From Saccopteryx bilineata (Eukaryota; Chordata; Mammalia; Chiroptera; Emballonuridae): 64,000 nucleotides of DNA. The notes below the pieces were generated by a model. The model ran no database searches. It saw only the letters and a program-made list of their open reading frames with translations, and was not told where the DNA came from. Shown here in pieces: positions 1 to 11,240 of the stretch. The stretch is from NCBI RefSeq assembly GCF_036850765.1, contig NC_089490.1:98010074-98074073 (forward strand). The letters are read 5' to 3'. Position 1 is the stretch's first letter; the number at the start of each line of letters is the position of its first letter. Both the position numbers and the translations under genes were made by a program.

Positions 1-127
1 ACTTGGATTATATTTTTTCCATCTAAACTTTTACACATTTACACAAAGAATATAATGCAAACAGCTTTGTTTCAACTTGACAATACCTTGTGAATATTTT
101 TTCTAGTCAATATAAATAATTCTACAT

Positions 128-326
128 CAGTGGTTCTCAAATGTGTCCCACACTCCAGACCAACAGCATCAGTATCAACCCGAGAACTTGTTAGAAATGC
201 AAATTCTTAGGCCTTATACCAAGTTGACAGAATCAGAAACTCTGGAGGTGAGGCCTAGCAATCTGTGTTTTCAACAAGCCTTCCAAGTGGTTCTGATGCC
301 TAATAAAGTCTGAGAAACATTGCTAC
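128..326 (-). mobile_element. MER5A-type non-autonomous hAT-Charlie element
   Basis: The copy starts CAGTGGTTCTCAAATGTG and ends in a near-complement (GTCTGAGAAACATTG). The centre, with GAACTTGTTAGAAATGC and AGAATCAGAAACTCTGG, matches MER5A as I know it, in reverse orientation. CTACAT flanks both sides, consistent with a decayed 8-bp duplication. Ancient and immobile. Confidence 0.85.
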
Positions 327-329
327 ATT

Positions 330-470
330 ATTCTAAAACCTGGTTAGAATTCTATTGTATGGCTATGACATAATTTATTTAGCCTGGCTACTATTGTTAG
401 GGATCTAGGTTGTTTCCAACTTTTCAGTATAATCAATGACAACGTTGTAGCTAAAATGAGGAAATTTATA
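330..470 (-). mobile_element. Old L1 fragment, antisense, 3' part of ORF2
   Basis: The minus strand reads as the L1 ORF2 3' region just before the tyrosine-rich YTMEY-like segment. The antisense wording (about 360-425) is of the type that tells of a primer-like 'ggttgtttccaactttt' stretch. A short, decayed fragment. Confidence 0.5.
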
Positions 471-1099
471 ATATCCTGAAAATACATTTCCAAATGCAAA
501 ATCAATGAATTAAAGGAAATGCATCATTTTAAAACCTATCTGAGCTTCTGAATGAGTCAAGGACCCTTTCCTACCTAATCTTTGGAATCTTCACATTTTT
601 CTGGTCTTGCCTCACTTCTCTAAACCTGGAATTCCCTCACACTTTGCCTAAAGATTCTTGGCTTAGGTTCTGCCATTTCTTATGCCCCAATATAATAAAG
701 AGATCCTTAAAAAGTTTTTAACAGGTTAGAATCACCCATATATTCTGTCTTTTCTGGAATACTTAAAAAAAAACTCTCAATAATACTGAAAATTAGTAAA
801 AAAACCAGCATTCTATATGTCTTATTTATACTCTGGGATGAAAACTTCAACAGAGTATTAACAGTGTGAACAGATTTAAGTAGAGTAAATATTAGCTACC
901 TAATAGTCAAGGAATTCTTTCCGTATCAAACTCATACCTTCCATATTATTCCACACCTAAAATTATATTGCCTATGTTGAATCATAATAATTCAAGAAAC
1001 TTAGTTATCACATTTAAAAAAATTCTCTTTACATGCGAACTTGAGGAATACTTCAGGTCCAAGTCGATTATCCATCCTGTGGACCCTGTTGGCACTCGT

Positions 1100-1275
1100 T
1101 CTTCCCACACTAGCACTGTTACAAGAGTACGTTGTTACTGCCTGTTTACTTGTCTGTAGCTCCCATTATTAGGCTCTGCTCAGCAGGCAAGGCTAACAGC
1201 TGTGTCCCTCAGCATGTCCCACAATCTCTGGCATATTGTAGTGTTTCATAATTATGCTGAATGGCTAAATGAACT
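1100..1275 (+). mobile_element. Possible L2 3' end
   Basis: Wording such as 'ttgtctgtagctcccattattaggctct' is replaced here by a shorter look-alike ending in CTCTGGCATATTGTAGTG and a GAATGGCTAAATGAA tail, as in decayed L2 3' ends. Weak. Confidence 0.35.
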
Positions 1276-2594
1276 ATCTCTCCAAATAGCATTTTTTTTT
1301 TAGAAAAGGGGAAGCCAAATATGGAATAAGGTTTAGAAAAATAAAGAAAGCAAGATGTTCTTACTATACTCTTGATGAGAAGTATGTGAACACACACACA
1401 CATATGTATAAATATCTGTGTAAAAATATGTGATTTCAAATGGCTTTATGAATTTTTTCCTCAGTAGCACACAAGATCTTTCAGTCTTAAGAAAACAGGT
1501 CGGGCAGGCAAGAGCAAGCACCCAAATTCGTACAAATATTACGTCTTTTCTATGGTTACTGGTCTAGCTTTCTTATCTACCAAAAATGGAAACTTTGGGA
1601 TCATAACTGCAGTTGTTCTTTAATGGTTTTTGGAATCATAGACATCTTCATGTTCTCAAAAACAGGCTTTTTATTTCAATGGTTTTCTCTATTGTTTTTC
1701 TATTTTGTTTTTGCTTTTATCTTTATTTACTTTTTTTTCCTGCTTACTTTGAGTTTAATTTCCTCCTCTTTTACTAGTTTCTTAAAATAAAACCATAAAT
1801 GATTGATTTGAGATGTTTTTTCCCCTAAGTACTTGTTTGGTTGTTTCCCATAAATATTGATGTTTTTGTTTTCATTTTTAACTCAGTTCAAAATGATTTC
1901 TAATTTCCCTTTTGATTTCTTCTTTGACGCATGAGTTATTCAAAAGTGTATTATTTAATTTCAAAATACTTGAGGATTTCACAGATACCTTCCTGTTATT
2001 GTTTTCTAATTTAATTCCTTTGTGGTCAGATGACATATTTTATCATTTAAATTTTTCACATTTATTGGTACTAGTTTTATGACCCAGTATATGAACGATC
2101 TTGATAAATGCTCTTTGTACCTTGAAAAGATTGTGCATTCTACTGTTGCAGTGGAACATTATTATATAAATGTTAATTAAGCCAAGTTGGCTGACAATGT
2201 TATTCAAATCTTCTGTATCCTTACTGATTTTCTGTACTTATTCTATCAACTATAGAAAGGTGTTGAAATCTCCAACTATAATTATCAATTTACCTATCTC
2301 TTCTTGCAGTTTTGTTTCATGTATTTGGAAACCTTGCTGTTAAGTACCTAAACACTTAGGATTGTTATATCCTATTGATGAATTGGCTCTTTTATCAATA
2401 TATAAATAAAATGTCCCTCTTTATCCCTGGTGATATTCTTTGATCTGAAATCTACTTTGTCTGATAATAATATAGCCACTACCAAAAACTTGCTTTTGAT
2501 TAATGTTAGCATGGTTTATCTTTTCCTATTCTTTTACTTTTAACTTAGTTATGTCTTTGTATTTAAAGAGGGTTTCTTATAGGCAGCATAATTA

Positions 2595-2922
2595 CTGTAT
2601 TTCCCCATGTATAAGACGTACCTTTTTCCAAAAAATTTGAGGTCTAAAACTGGGTGTGTCTTATACAGTGGTTGTGGCATTTCAAATGCCACAGATGGAA
2701 CTGAGGACAAGGCAATATATGAAGACAGTGATTCGTCATCAGACACAGATGAGGACAAGCTAATGGATGGGAATTTTGACAGTGATGAGGAGTTGTATAA
2801 ATTTTATGATGAATAAAACTTGAGTTCAATAACTTTATGTAATAAATGTTTTTTCAAATTTCGGGCCCCAGTATTAAGGTTCATCTTATACATGGGAGTG
2901 TCTTATACATGGGGAAATATGG
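2595..2922 (+). mobile_element. Non-autonomous pogo/Tc2-like DNA element with transposase C-terminal remnant
   Basis: Terminal inverted repeats of about 24 bp start CTGTATTTCCCCATGTATAA on the left and, reverse-complemented, CCATATTTCCCCATGTATAA on the right, with TA on both sides (2593-2594 and 2923-2924). Between them, frame + at 2607-2813 reads CGISNATDGTED followed by an acidic tail (SDSSSDTDED, FDSDEELYKFYDE) and a stop. This fits the C-terminus of a pogo/Tc2-type transposase kept between the ends of a deleted element. The subgroup name is my inference; the inverted repeats and the TA target are seen directly. Confidence 0.75.
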
Positions 2923-4150
2923 TACATCTTTTAAAAGATTTTATCCAATCTGATTATTTATGCCTTAAATTGGAGTGGTTAGACCTTTTACCATTAATGT
3001 GATTGTTGATACGATTGTGTTTAAATTTACCATTTGGTTTTTGTTTTATATTGTTTGTATATATTTTTGTCTTCTGTTGGGTTGAATATTTTAGAATCCT
3101 TTTTATTTTATTTTTTGTTTACTAGTTTAACTCTTTTTAAAAAATGGCAGTTGCTTTAGGGTTTATAGTATACATCTTTAACACAGTCTATCTTTAAGTA
3201 ATATTTACCACTTTATATAGTATAGTTTAAGAAACTTACAGCAGTATTCGCCCATTTTCTCTTCATTTTTGAAAAATATTTTTGCTGGATACAGAATTCA
3301 GGTTGACATTGTTTTTTCTGTCAGGACTTTCAGCATTCTGCCTCACTGACTAAGTTAAGCAATTGCTCGCATTGTTTCCTTTGTTCTTCTGTACATAATG
3401 TGTTATGTCTTTCCCCTTGGGTTGCTTTGAATATTTTCTTTTTATTATTGGTTGTTAAACAATCTGATTATAATTTGCGTTAGGATAGTTTTCTTGTTGT
3501 TTATTATGTTTAAGTTTAGTTGGGTTCTTGGATCTATAGATTTATAGTTATAGCAAATTTAGAACTTTTTTCAGCTATTATTTCTTTAATGTTTTCTGTT
3601 CTACTTTTCCTATTTCTCTCCTCTGCAGACTGTAACTACACATATATTACATTGCTTGAAGCTGTTCCACAGCTCACTGATTTATTTATTATCTTTCTCT
3701 TTTATCTCATTTCATATTGGATCATTTTTATTACTATGTATTAAACTTCACAAATCTTTCTTCTGTAATGGCTAATCTATAATATTAATAGCATTCAATG
3801 TATTTTTCATCTTAGACATTATAGTCTCCAACAGAAGTTCAATTTGGATTTTTGCCCTATTTTCCATGCTCTGCTTAACTTAGTCAATCTTTCTTCTACA
3901 TTCTCAACATAGGAACAGTTATAATAACTATTTTAATGTCCTTTGTGTCATTTCTGGATCTATTACTATTGACTTATTTTTTTACTCATTATGGATTGTA
4001 TTTTTCTGCTCTTTTGCATAGCTTAATTGACTGCAAGACGTTGCAAATTTTACCTTGTTAAGTGCTTGATATTTTTGTATTCTTGAGCTTTTTTTTTTTC
4101 TGAGATGCAGTTAAGTTACTTGGAAATAGCTGATCCTTTTGAGGCTTTAA

Positions 4151-4155
<5 letters not shown>

Positions 4156-4181
<26 letters not shown>

Positions 4182-4565
4182 TATATTTTTCTGAAGCTGG
4201 AAACGGGGAGAGACAGTTAGACAGACTCCCGCATGCGCCCGACCGGGATCCACCCGGCACGCCCACCAGGGGCGACGCTCTGCCCACCAGGGGGCGATGC
4301 TCTGCCCCTCCGGGGCGTCGCTCTGCCGCGACCAGAGCCACTCTAGCGCCTGGGGCAGAGGCCAAGGAGCCATCCCCAGTGCCCGGGCCATCTATGCTCC
4401 AATGGAGCCTTGGCTGCAGGAGGGGAAGAGAGAGACAGAGAGGAAGGAGGGGGTGGGGGTGGAGAAGCAAATGGGCGCTTCTCCTATGTGCCCTGGCCAG
4501 GAATCGAACCCGGGTCCCCTGCACGCCAGGCCGACGCTCTACCGCTGAGCCAACCGGCCAGGGCC
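4156..4565 (-). mobile_element. Long tRNA-derived bat SINE, full length
   Basis: The minus strand starts GGCCCTGGCCGGTTGGCTCA, with the B-box-like GGTTCGATTCC, a pyrimidine tract, the long GC-rich body and an A-rich tail. It is flanked by an exact 15-bp target duplication, GAGGCTTTAAGTTTT (4141-4155 and 4566-4580). The body carries the tandem 'CCCCCTGGTGGGCAGAGCG' unit twice. Relatively young copy. Confidence 0.95.
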
Positions 4566-5649
4566 GAGGCTTTAAGTTTTGCTAGGTAGGACCAATGCAT
4601 CCTTCAGTATGGGGCTAATTCTGCCCTTCTGCTGAGGCAACACCCTTCTAATTACTTTATTGATGTCTTACAAAGTTAAATGATAAGGATTTCTACTCTG
4701 GCTTGCTATAGTGCTGGCCTTAAGTGAGTTCTGAAAGTTTTCTCCCTTTGTTCTTTCTCTGGCCTCAGGTAGTTTTCTTACATGTACGTATTGATCAGTA
4801 CTCAGCTGAAGACTTGAGGGGAACTGTCTCTGGAAGTCTCTTCCAGTGCAATTCTCTTCTCTCTGGTACTCTGCCCTGCAAACTCTAGCCACCTTAACCC
4901 TCCCAGACTATCAGCTCCTTAATTCAGGAAATCTATTAGGCTTCTCCTCAGTTCGTACTTCATGCATGCAAGACTAGAAATTGGAAGTGGGTTAAGGGCT
5001 CATTTCATTTACTTTTTCTCTCTTAGGGATCACTATCCTCCGCTGCCTAATATCCAATACCTGAAAATAGTTGTTTCATATATTTTGTCCAATATTTTAG
5101 TTTCAGACAGCAGGACTAATCTGGTTCTTGTTACTGCATCTTGGCTGAGAGCTGAAATCTAAAATCCAAGTCAGCTTAACTTTTATGAAATACAGTTTAT
5201 AAAATTACAACTGAACTAAGTCCTTATTTTTTTTATAAAAATATCATAGGAATGACATATTAGAAGTTTTATAATAAATTTAGATGTATGGTTACATTTA
5301 GTAGATAAAAAAGCTTTAAAAATAAATGGGAAATTATTGGGCATATCAAATTAAGAAATATGAAAAATAATTTTAAAAGCATTTAAACTTTATAAATTTA
5401 TTGAATAATTTTTTCAGTAATTTGTCTTTTTTAATAGCTAGGTAAGCCCTCACTATAACTTTCAACTTATGATATTTACTATAATTTTATTTACCTTATG
5501 CTTCAATGCATATTTGTATTCCTATCTAACACCTTTTCTTACAGATTCTTAATGATAGATATTGAAGAAGTAAATCAATATAGAATCATGATAAGATAAA
5601 TTTATTTTAATTTTATGATATAAGAATAATAATATAAATATAATACATT

Positions 5650-6018
5650 TTTTTATTATTATTATTATTTATGAAGTGAGAAACAGAGAGGCAGAGAGAT
5701 AGACTTCCTTACACACTGGACCGGGATCCACCCTGCAAGCCCACCAGGGAGTGATGCTGTGCCCATCTGGGGCCTTGCTCTGTTGCAGCCAGAGCCATTC
5801 TAGCGCCTGAGGCAGAGGCCATGGAACCATTCTCAGTTCCCGGGGCCAACTTTGCTTAAATGGAGCCTTGGCTGCAGGAGGGAAAGAGAGAGAGAGAAAG
5901 GAGAAGGAAAGGGTGGAGAAGCAGATGGGTGCTTCTCCTGTGTGCCCTGGCCGGGAATCAAACCCGGGACTTCTACACACCAGGCCAACTCTTTACCACC
6001 TAGCCAGCCGGCCAAGAC
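5650..6018 (-). mobile_element. Long tRNA-derived bat SINE
   Basis: Same family as 4156-4565 but more diverged and with a single copy of the internal 'gatgggc' unit. Its tail is an (ATT)n/T-rich run on the plus strand. Target duplication not resolved. Confidence 0.9.
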
Positions 6019-6342
6019 AACAATTTTATTTATATAATGTGCACTTTTTTCTTAATAGAATATACTAGGTATATAGTATTTTACAATAAACTTTATCATT
6101 TTACAAAATATCTTAATTGTCTGTTAAACTTATATTGCAATCAACATGTCTAATAAAACTTTATTTTTTAGAAAAGATGGATTTAATATTAATTAATATT
6201 AAAATATTCTTTGAGTACCAAACTTGAATGGTTTTATAATACATTTACAAATAAATTTACACCAACTGTAAGAATAACAACACGTTTAGAGAGGAATTCC
6301 TGGAACTTTGGCCTAACATAATCAAATAAAAAGAAAAATCAT

Positions 6343-6675
6343 CCTGGCCAGTAATGGAGCAGTGGACAGAGCACTGACCTGGTGTGCTGAGGCCCCCACT
6401 TCGAAACCCTGAGGTCACTGGTTTGAGTGCAGGCTTGCCAGCCTGAGTGCAGGGTCATCAACATATTCCCAAGTTCACTGGCTTGAGCCCAAAGTTGCTG
6501 GTTTAAGCAAAGACTGTTTGGCTTAGGTAGAGCCCTTCAGTCAAGGCACATATGAGAAGCAATCAATAAACAACCAAAGTGATGCAACTACTAGTTGATG
6601 CTTCTCATTCCTCACCTCCTTCACTCTCTTCCTTCTGTCTCTCTCTCTCCCTCAAATCAGTAATAATAATAATAA
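6343..6675 (+). mobile_element. Medium-length tRNA-derived bat SINE, diverged
   Basis: Starts CCTGGCCAGTAATGGAGCAG, continues with the alternating 'ggtcactggtttgag' type units, then AAGCAATCAATAAACAAC and a CT-rich end. This is the family with the GTGGCGCAGTGGATAGAGCG start seen better at 17796. Confidence 0.85.
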
Positions 6676-6718
6676 AGACAAATTACTTCACTTACTTCTA
6701 TATAAAAAAATAATTAAG

Positions 6719-7075
6719 CCCTGGCTAGGTAGCTCAGTTGGTTAAGTTGGTTAGAGCCTTGTCCCAATATGCCAAGGTTGCAAGTTCAATCCCTGATCAA
6801 GGCATATACAAGAATCAACCAATAGACAAAGACTTGACTTGGATGGGGGTGAACATATAATATGGTATAGAGAGATGTGTTATAGAATTGGGCTCCTAAA
6901 ACCAGTATATCTATGTTAACTTTTGTCACTCCAATAAATTCAATTTAAAAATTAAATGAATTAGTTTTACTTGAAAAAAAAATGAATCAATCAATGAATG
7001 CATAAATAAACAGAACAAATTGATGTTTCTCTCTCTCTCTCTCTAAATTCAATAAATAAAAAAAGAATTACATTT
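6719..7075 (+). mobile_element. VES-like SINE interrupted by an L1 3' end
   Basis: Left part 6719-6823 and right part 6984-7075 together make one short VES-like SINE (CCCTGGCTAGGTAGCTCAG start, GTTCAATCCCTGATCAAGGC B-box region, GATGTTTCTCTCTCTC end). The copy at 61877-62045 is uninterrupted and shows the join. Confidence 0.8.
6824..6983 (+). mobile_element. 5'-truncated L1 3' end inserted in a SINE
   Basis: About 160 bp of L1 3' UTR (GACTTGACTTGGATGGGGGT onward) plus an A-run. The 12-bp duplication GAATCAACCAAT (6812-6823) / GAATCAATCAAT (6984-6995) marks the insertion. A similar L1 end lies at 57766. Confidence 0.75.
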
Positions 7076-8249
7076 CTTCTCCATTCTATTTAAGCCTGGT
7101 TAGAATAACATCTATATCAAGAAACATTACCAATTGTATTATAGAGCCATCTTTGTTTTATGTGGTTATTTACCAGTTGTTTGCAAATAGCATCTTATTA
7201 ATTCAGTCGAAGCTTGTCACTACACATTGACAACTGCTCTGTTTATTGTTAGGGTAATATACACACCTAAGACCTAAACACAGAAACTGATATATTTTTC
7301 TCCATTTCTACTGTTTTTCAAGATACCATACTGAAAACTCTTATAATTTTAAGTTCCTAAAATTTACTTGGATTCACACTCTAGTTTTGTATTGTCACCC
7401 CCCTAACAAGGAAGGTTATATGTCAGTTGACTTCTGAAGCCAGTTAGTGGCACCATTTAAGTTAAAGTTTTAGGTATTTGAGATGAAAAAGCTCAAAGAG
7501 TATATATTAGTTAAGTGAGTATAGGTACCCTAATATTAATATATACATTCCTGAAACAGGCATTCTGCTTTCCTGGATAGACCTTTTGAAATGCATGTGA
7601 AGTTTCAGACTTTTAAAGGGTTTCAGTGAGTGGGAGTTCTGGCTTCACAAAGAGAGAAGGCTGGACGAGGAGAAGAGAGCATAAGTGACAGGTGGGCATC
7701 CGCGTAAAAGCAGCTGGTTGGTTTAATTTTAGAACATTTGTCCTTGACTGTGTCACTTTAAGTGGAACACCTACTTGTCTTAGAAAAGTAGGTCTGTCTT
7801 TTGGGCAGCACCAAAATCCTTTTGCTTACACTCTGGAGCATTAGGCACCCTGTTTCATCAGATAGTCCACCTTTTAAAGTGGGAGAGTCTTATCTACTCC
7901 ACTAGTCCTTCTCAGATAGGACAATATAACCTAATAAAGCTCTCTATGGAACAAGCTGAGGAACGCAGTGCACTCAAGTGACTTACTTGTACGATAATAA
8001 CCTCGATTTGTAAGTACACAAAAGCCTCTTTGCATGTTTCAAGGACATATTTACAGTTTTAAAGTGATGAAAAGGCAGCTTCTTAAGTATCTTCAGTGGG
8101 GAGGGAAATGACAGAACTGCAAAGAGGAACAAGAAACACAGAAGGGCAAAGAAAAAATTAAGATTGAGGCTAAAAATATAAATACATTTTAAAAATCCTC
8201 CAATACCTTGGACCCTAGCTTTCCTTTGCCTCAGTACTTGCAGTCATAG

Positions 8250-8415
8250 GATTTGAGTGTCTGAAGAGTCCTTAGCAATCGAAGATCTTGTCTGGCTAGA
8301 GGAAAAAGAGGCACAGAGTGCTTAAAGTGACTTGCCAAAGGTGAACCAGTAGGTTTGTGACAGAACTAAGACTGGAATCGAGTTTCCTGGTCTCCAATCT
8401 AATGATTTTTTTGTT
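8250..8415 (-). mobile_element. Possible MIR remnant
   Basis: Contains the MIR-like order 'gcacagagtgcttaaagtgacttgccaa' in shortened form (about 8311-8340) followed by a 'ggaatcgagtttcctggtc' echo. Old and weak. Confidence 0.45.
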
Positions 8416-8929
8416 ATATCTCATTTTATACTTGTTTCACAGCTAGCCATTCCTGGATTAAAGTTAAATTTTAAATGACAAATTCAAGAAAACACTATAT
8501 ATAATTTATTCCACCTCCACTTGTCATCCTAATAATAGATAGGACTAACTGTTCCACCTTTACTCTGTTAAGGGATGTGACTAATTCAAATTGTATAAAA
8601 TTACAATTGATAAAGGTAGTAATACCTGCTTGGCTCACAAAGATGCAATGGAGATTTTTGAAAAGGTATCAGATGTAGAAATGCCTTGAAAATCAATGTT
8701 CTTTATAAATGAAATTGGTTTGTGAAAAGTGTATAGTGGGAACCTGCCTTGTTTTTGCCAATCTCCTATCTTTGGGACTGAGCCCTATCAGTAAATGTAG
8801 CCCAGTGGCTAGGAGCCAGATGTTGATTGTCTATGTGGGCAACTTCCCAATATTGATCACCTCTGTTTCTATCACCATGCTTGGTGCACAGTTTGGATCA
8901 TTGACACCTTCTGTTTGTTTGACTTATAC

Positions 8930-9405
8930 TAGAAATGACATACATTATCTCTCTGCTATCACTGCCCATCCCTTCCAATTCTTACTCCCTCTCTTTATAC
9001 TAAACTTTACACTCCAGCCATACCAAACTCCTTCCTGTTCCTAGAAAGCTCCATGGTCTCTCTCCCTTTTCAGCCATGGCCCATGCTATTCTCACTGTCT
9101 AGAATACTTTTGACACCTTTTTGCTGTTGCTGCTCACTGCCCCACCCCTTTATTTGGCCAATTCAACCTATCTTTTAGGTGTCATCTTAAATGTTACTTT
9201 ATTCAGAGAGCTTTCTTTGCCATTCCTCTCCACTGTTAGTTTAGACCTATGTGCTACTTCAGGCACCTGTTCTGTCCTCTAGACTTAGAACTTATAATGT
9301 CTGTTTTAATTGCTTATATCCCTCTCTTGACTGTGAACTTCAGGAGAGCACAGGGCTGGTCTGCTTGTCCACTAGCATATAGCCAATGTTTGGCACATAT
9401 AAGAA
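8930..9405 (+). mobile_element. L2 LINE 3' part
   Basis: Shows the L2 3' order: CCATGGCCCATGCTATTCTC, then the 'tcatcttaaatgttac' and 'agagagctttctttgcc' segments, then a GTGAACTTCAGGAGAGCACA and GTTTGGCACATATAAGAATA end. Confidence 0.55.
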
Positions 9406-9464
9406 TAAACACACATTTCTTAAAAGATCACACCCATGCTTAATGATTTACATCTACAAATTGC

Positions 9465-9662
9465 TTTTGTTTTTATTAGATTTCATTCTTACAGTGAATC
9501 TATGATATGGTATTATTCATTCCCATTTTCCAGATACAGACACTCTAAAAAGATGTTAATTTACTTGTCTAAGGTCACCTAGCTAGTAAATGGCAGAGCT
9601 AGTATTTGAACCCAGGTTATTGGAGTCAAAGTTCAGTGTTATTGCCATTATATCACAACTAA
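9465..9662 (-). mobile_element. MIR SINE
   Basis: Reverse-orientation MIR: CCATTTTCCAGATACAGACA, then AAGGTCACCTAGCTAGTAAA and TGGCAGAGCTAGTATTTGAA, the hallmarks of the MIR core. Confidence 0.7.
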
Positions 9663-9896
9663 CTCTGTTTGGTTATAGACTAATTGAAGGTCTTAAGCAG
9701 GTCTTCAGGGAAGATAAATGATCAGAACTTCATTTCAGAAGACTAAATCTGGCAGAGAAGAGCCTAAACCAGGGGTCCCCAAACTTTTTACACAGAGGGC
9801 CAGTTCACTGTCCCTCAGACCGTTGGAGGGCCGGACTATAAAAAAAAAAAAAAACTATGAACAAATCCCTATGCACACTGCACATATCTTATTTTA

Positions 9897-9912
9897 TCCT
9901 TGCGCAGGGGCC

Positions 9913-9963
<51 letters not shown>

Positions 9964-9969
9964 GAGCAC
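9897..9969 (-). pseudogene. Truncated U6 snRNA retropseudogene inside a hAT element
   Basis: Read on the minus strand from 9969, the sequence begins GTGCTCGCTTCGGCAGCACA and continues through the U6 5' stem and ACAGAG-box region to about nucleotide 73-74 of the roughly 107-nt U6 RNA, then stops without an A-tail. Exact 16-bp copies of CACATATCTTATTTTA lie at 9881-9896 and 9976-9991, with six bases (TGCACA) left at the 5' side. A 3'-truncated, direct-repeat-flanked snRNA copy is the classic form of a self-primed snRNA pseudogene. The 3' end of U6 is missing and upstream is transposon sequence, so this is not a working U6 gene. Confidence 0.93.
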
Positions 9970-10010
9970 TGCACACACATATCTTATTTTAAAGTAAAAA
10001 AACAAAACAG

Positions 10011-10398
10011 GGCCCTGACCGGTTGGCTCAGCGGTAGAGCGTTGGCCTAGTGTGCGGAGGACCCGGGTTCGATTCCCAGCCAGGGCACACAGGAGAAGCG
10101 CCCATTTGCTTCTCCACCCCTCCGCCGCACCTTCCTCTCTGTCTCTCTCTTCCCCTCCCGCAGCCAAGGCTCCATTGGAGCAAAGATGGCCCGGGCGCTG
10201 GGGATGGCTCTGTGGCCTCTGCCTCAGGCGCTAGAGTGGCTCTGGTCGCAACATGGCGACGCCCAGGATGGGCAGAGCATCACCCCCTGGTGGGCAGAGC
10301 GTAGCCCCATGGTGGGCGTGCCGGGTGGATCCCGGTGGGGCGCATGCGGGAGTCTGTCTGACTGTCTCTCCCTGTTTCCAGCTTCAGAAAAATGAAAA
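10011..10398 (+). mobile_element. Long tRNA-derived bat SINE, full length
   Basis: Full family structure from GGCCCTGACCGGTTGGCTCA to the TTTCCAGCTTCAGAAAAATG end and A-tail, with the internal 'CCTGGTGGGCAGAGCGT' type unit in two copies. The flanks are A-rich and nearly the same on both sides (ending ACAG at 10010 and 10416), so the SINE landed in an A-rich part of the hAT element. Confidence 0.95.
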
Positions 10399-11240
10399 AA
10401 AAAAAACAAAAAACAGGAACAAATACAATATTTAAAATAAAGAACAAGTAAATTTAAATCAACAAACTGACCAGTATTTCAATGGGAACTATGCTCCTCT
10501 CACTGACCACCAATGAAAGAGGTGCCCCTTCTGGAAGTGGGGGGGGGGGGCCGGATAAACGGCCTCAGGGGGCCGCATGTGGCCCGCAGGCCGTAGTTTG
10601 GGGACCCCTGGCCTAAACTATGGTACAGGAAATGGAGGCAGGGTTGACAGAACAGCCATTTGTAAGAGGAAAAAAAAAAAAAAGAATATAAGAACAAAAA
10701 CTAAGAACAAGTGGATAAGTTTTAGGGGCCACTCATAGTTAGAGGTCAGAAGGAAGGAGATGAGCCAAAATTAATACAAAAAATAAATAAAAAGGATCAG
10801 CAAGCAATGTTATAAAAAATGTCATCATCATAGAAGCCAAAGGAAATAAGAATGCAAAGAAAAAGAAATTAATAATGGCAAATACAATTCAGGAGACAAG
10901 AAAGAAAAGAAAAAGTTCAGGAGGGTGGCTGGCTCACAGAAGACTTGAGAGGCTAAGTAAAATAAGAGACAATTTATAAAGGTTTCAAGAAGGAATAGAG
11001 AACAAGTAAATAAAAGCAAGAAGTAAGTTATTAAAGAATTTTGGCCATTTGTTTATTCATTCATCAGTTGATAGACATTCGAACTGTTTACAAATTTTGG
11101 CTATCATAAATAAAAGTGCTGTGAATATTCAGATAGAAGTCATTGTGAGAACATGAGTTATTTTCCATGAGTACTTAGGAGAGGACTTACTAGGTGGCAT
11201 GGTAAAAGCATATTTAACTTTATAAATACCTGCATGCAAG

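Larger units (their letters stand above)
1680..5165 (-). mobile_element. Old L1 with 5' end present, antisense; split by a DNA element and a SINE
   Basis: Read on the minus strand from about 5165 down, this holds a 5' UTR (about 4600-5165), ORF1 (for example the SELWD-like coiled-coil exit near 3660) and the start of ORF2, including the NxNGLN and KRHR-like endonuclease start (about 2930-3010), continuing to about 1680. Stops and frameshifts are everywhere, so it is dead. It is interrupted at 2595-2922 by a pogo-like element and at 4156-4565 by a SINE. The L1 sequence continues cleanly across both, so both are younger. Confidence 0.75.
9770..10610. mobile_element. hAT DNA element with exact 8-bp target duplication, containing a U6 copy and a SINE
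   Basis: The left end is CAGGGGTCCCCAAACTTTTT and the right end, reverse-complemented, is CAGGGGTCCCCAAACTACGG. Exact GCCTAAAC copies flank it (9762-9769 and 10611-10618). Removing the U6 piece (with one direct repeat) and the SINE leaves a non-autonomous element of under 400 bp. The exact duplication suggests it is much younger than MER5A or MER20. No transposase frame is present. Strand is arbitrary. Confidence 0.9.

Noticed and set aside
2607..2816. Independent small acidic protein gene
   Set aside because: The frame lies exactly between transposon ends and resembles a transposase C-terminus, so it is a transposon remnant.
10011..10085. Functional tRNA gene
   Set aside because: A- and B-box-like sequences are present, but the fold is incomplete and the unit is the head of a SINE, as at all similar sites in the window.
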